Source: Ceratothoa steindachneri | Lineage: Eukaryota > Arthropoda > Malacostraca > Isopoda > Cymothoidae | Assembly (NCBI GenBank): GCA_963969495.1 | Contig: OZ018317.1 | Coordinates: forward strand, 34,751,726 to 34,815,725 | Length of the DNA: 64,000 bases | Reading direction: 5' to 3' | Part shown: positions 63,299 to 64,000 of the stretch, one piece after another | Layout: each line of letters starts with the position of its first letter | Numbering within the stretch: position 1 is the stretch's first letter | The notes under the pieces: model-generated | Databases searched by the model: none | Told to the model about the DNA's origin: nothing | Seen by the model: only the letters and a program-made list of their open reading frames with translations | Made by a program: the position numbers and the translations under genes

Positions 63299-64000
63299 AA
63301 ATTTATTTAAGATGCGAAAAAAGACTTGAATTCCAGTAAGAAAAAAAATGAAATCTTCCATTTGTAGACAATTGAATAAAACGAGGAAGTATCATATTTT
63401 TTAGTATAATTTATTACTTATTTCAGATATTCTTTAATGATACTGGATTTTTACTTTCATTGGGTGATTTTTAAAGTTTAATTCTTGCTATTTGTTAAAG
63501 AAATTGAGCACTAGCACTGGTTTCAGTGTCCTATATAAAGGATCATGAGCCCCAGAGGCGAGCTCCAGGCATAGAAACACATTTTATGTATCTTTATTCA
63601 TTTATTTATATTTGTTTCAGTACTTTTCATTCGTTCTTGAACAATTCCAACAACTAATTGAACTCAATCTCCTCTAGTCTGTCTTTTCCCTCTTTCCATC
63701 CGTGCTCAAGAAGTGTCCTATCCTGGATATTGGTTGCGTGTGCTTGTCTTCAAAATTTCCTGTAATCCCACATCTCTCTCTCTCACAAATATGTACACTC
63801 TCTCCTCACTTTCCTTTCGAGCTCTGACCTCAGATATGTCCCAATCGACAGCGGCAATTTCTTATTCAAAGTAGATTGCAAAGATCATCGTTTTTTTGCA
63901 TGGATACAAGAAGAACAACAGAATGAAGACTAGATAAAACCCTTGCATGCACACAAGGAGAGTCTGAGAGAGAAACAGAAAACGTGAAAAGGTTTAACAA
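63299..64000. other. Unassigned DNA
   Basis: No gene recognised. A short (CT)n lies at about 63772-63784. Confidence 0.4.

Overview
This window reads as intergenic, repeat-dominated DNA from an animal, most likely an arthropod and perhaps a crustacean. The grounds are metazoan-type LINEs (CR1-like and jockey-like), several Tc1/mariner transposase relics, one Tigger/pogo relic, MITE-like fold-backs, very dense (TA)n, (CA)n and (GA)n microsatellites, and many minisatellites. No complete, standard-code host gene was found. The one plausible host exon is a 61-base signal-peptide exon at 14848-14908 (minus).

Layout. 1-9 kb: a retroelement tail, a jockey-like LINE (minus), a mariner relic, and two CR1-like LINE copies, one lying inside a polypurine tract. 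9-16 kb: a minisatellite, a Tc1 element with long terminal inverted repeats (11689-13056), a 42-bp retro-insert with a 13-bp target duplication, the signal-peptide exon, then TA arrays holding palindromes. 19.8-21.3 kb: the most unusual locus. 22-26 kb: more TA arrays with palindromes, then about 1.5 kb of minisatellites. 26.3-27.6 kb: a Tc1 element sitting in a (TA)n array. 28-36 kb: tandem repeats and a palindromic MITE carrying a nested insertion. 37-42 kb: LINE and Tc1 fragments and a MITE. 43-45.5 kb: the best CR1-like LINE copy. 46-56 kb: tandem repeats, a Tigger relic, an 11-bp minisatellite and a second jockey-like LINE. 57-64 kb: LINE fragments in GA tracts, a palindrome, a LINE 3' end joined to (TA)n, and a small split gene candidate.

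Main discovery. On the minus strand, 21318-19834 reads without a frameshift as a 494-residue protein (ATG, signal peptide, short luminal-type domain, about 300 residues of coiled coil, TGA stop) only if TAA and TAG are sense codons. There are 21 in-frame TAA/TAG and no TGA before the end. That is the ciliate-type nuclear code (UAA/UAG read as Gln, or Glu in peritrichs). A second, much weaker candidate with an 89-bp intron is at 62946-63298 (plus), and a very weak start exon is at 56661-56730. The transposon relics nearby decay under the standard code, so this is either DNA from a ciliate-like organism integrated into the host, an assembly join, or an extraordinary coincidence. It deserves first attention.

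The second theme is that many TA-targeting or fold-back elements here sit inside or against (TA)n arrays, while two CR1-like LINE copies end at GA-tract edges. Simple repeats appear to act as landing sites, or as by-products of insertion. Coordinates of degraded elements are approximate. All homology calls come from reading motifs by eye, without database searches.
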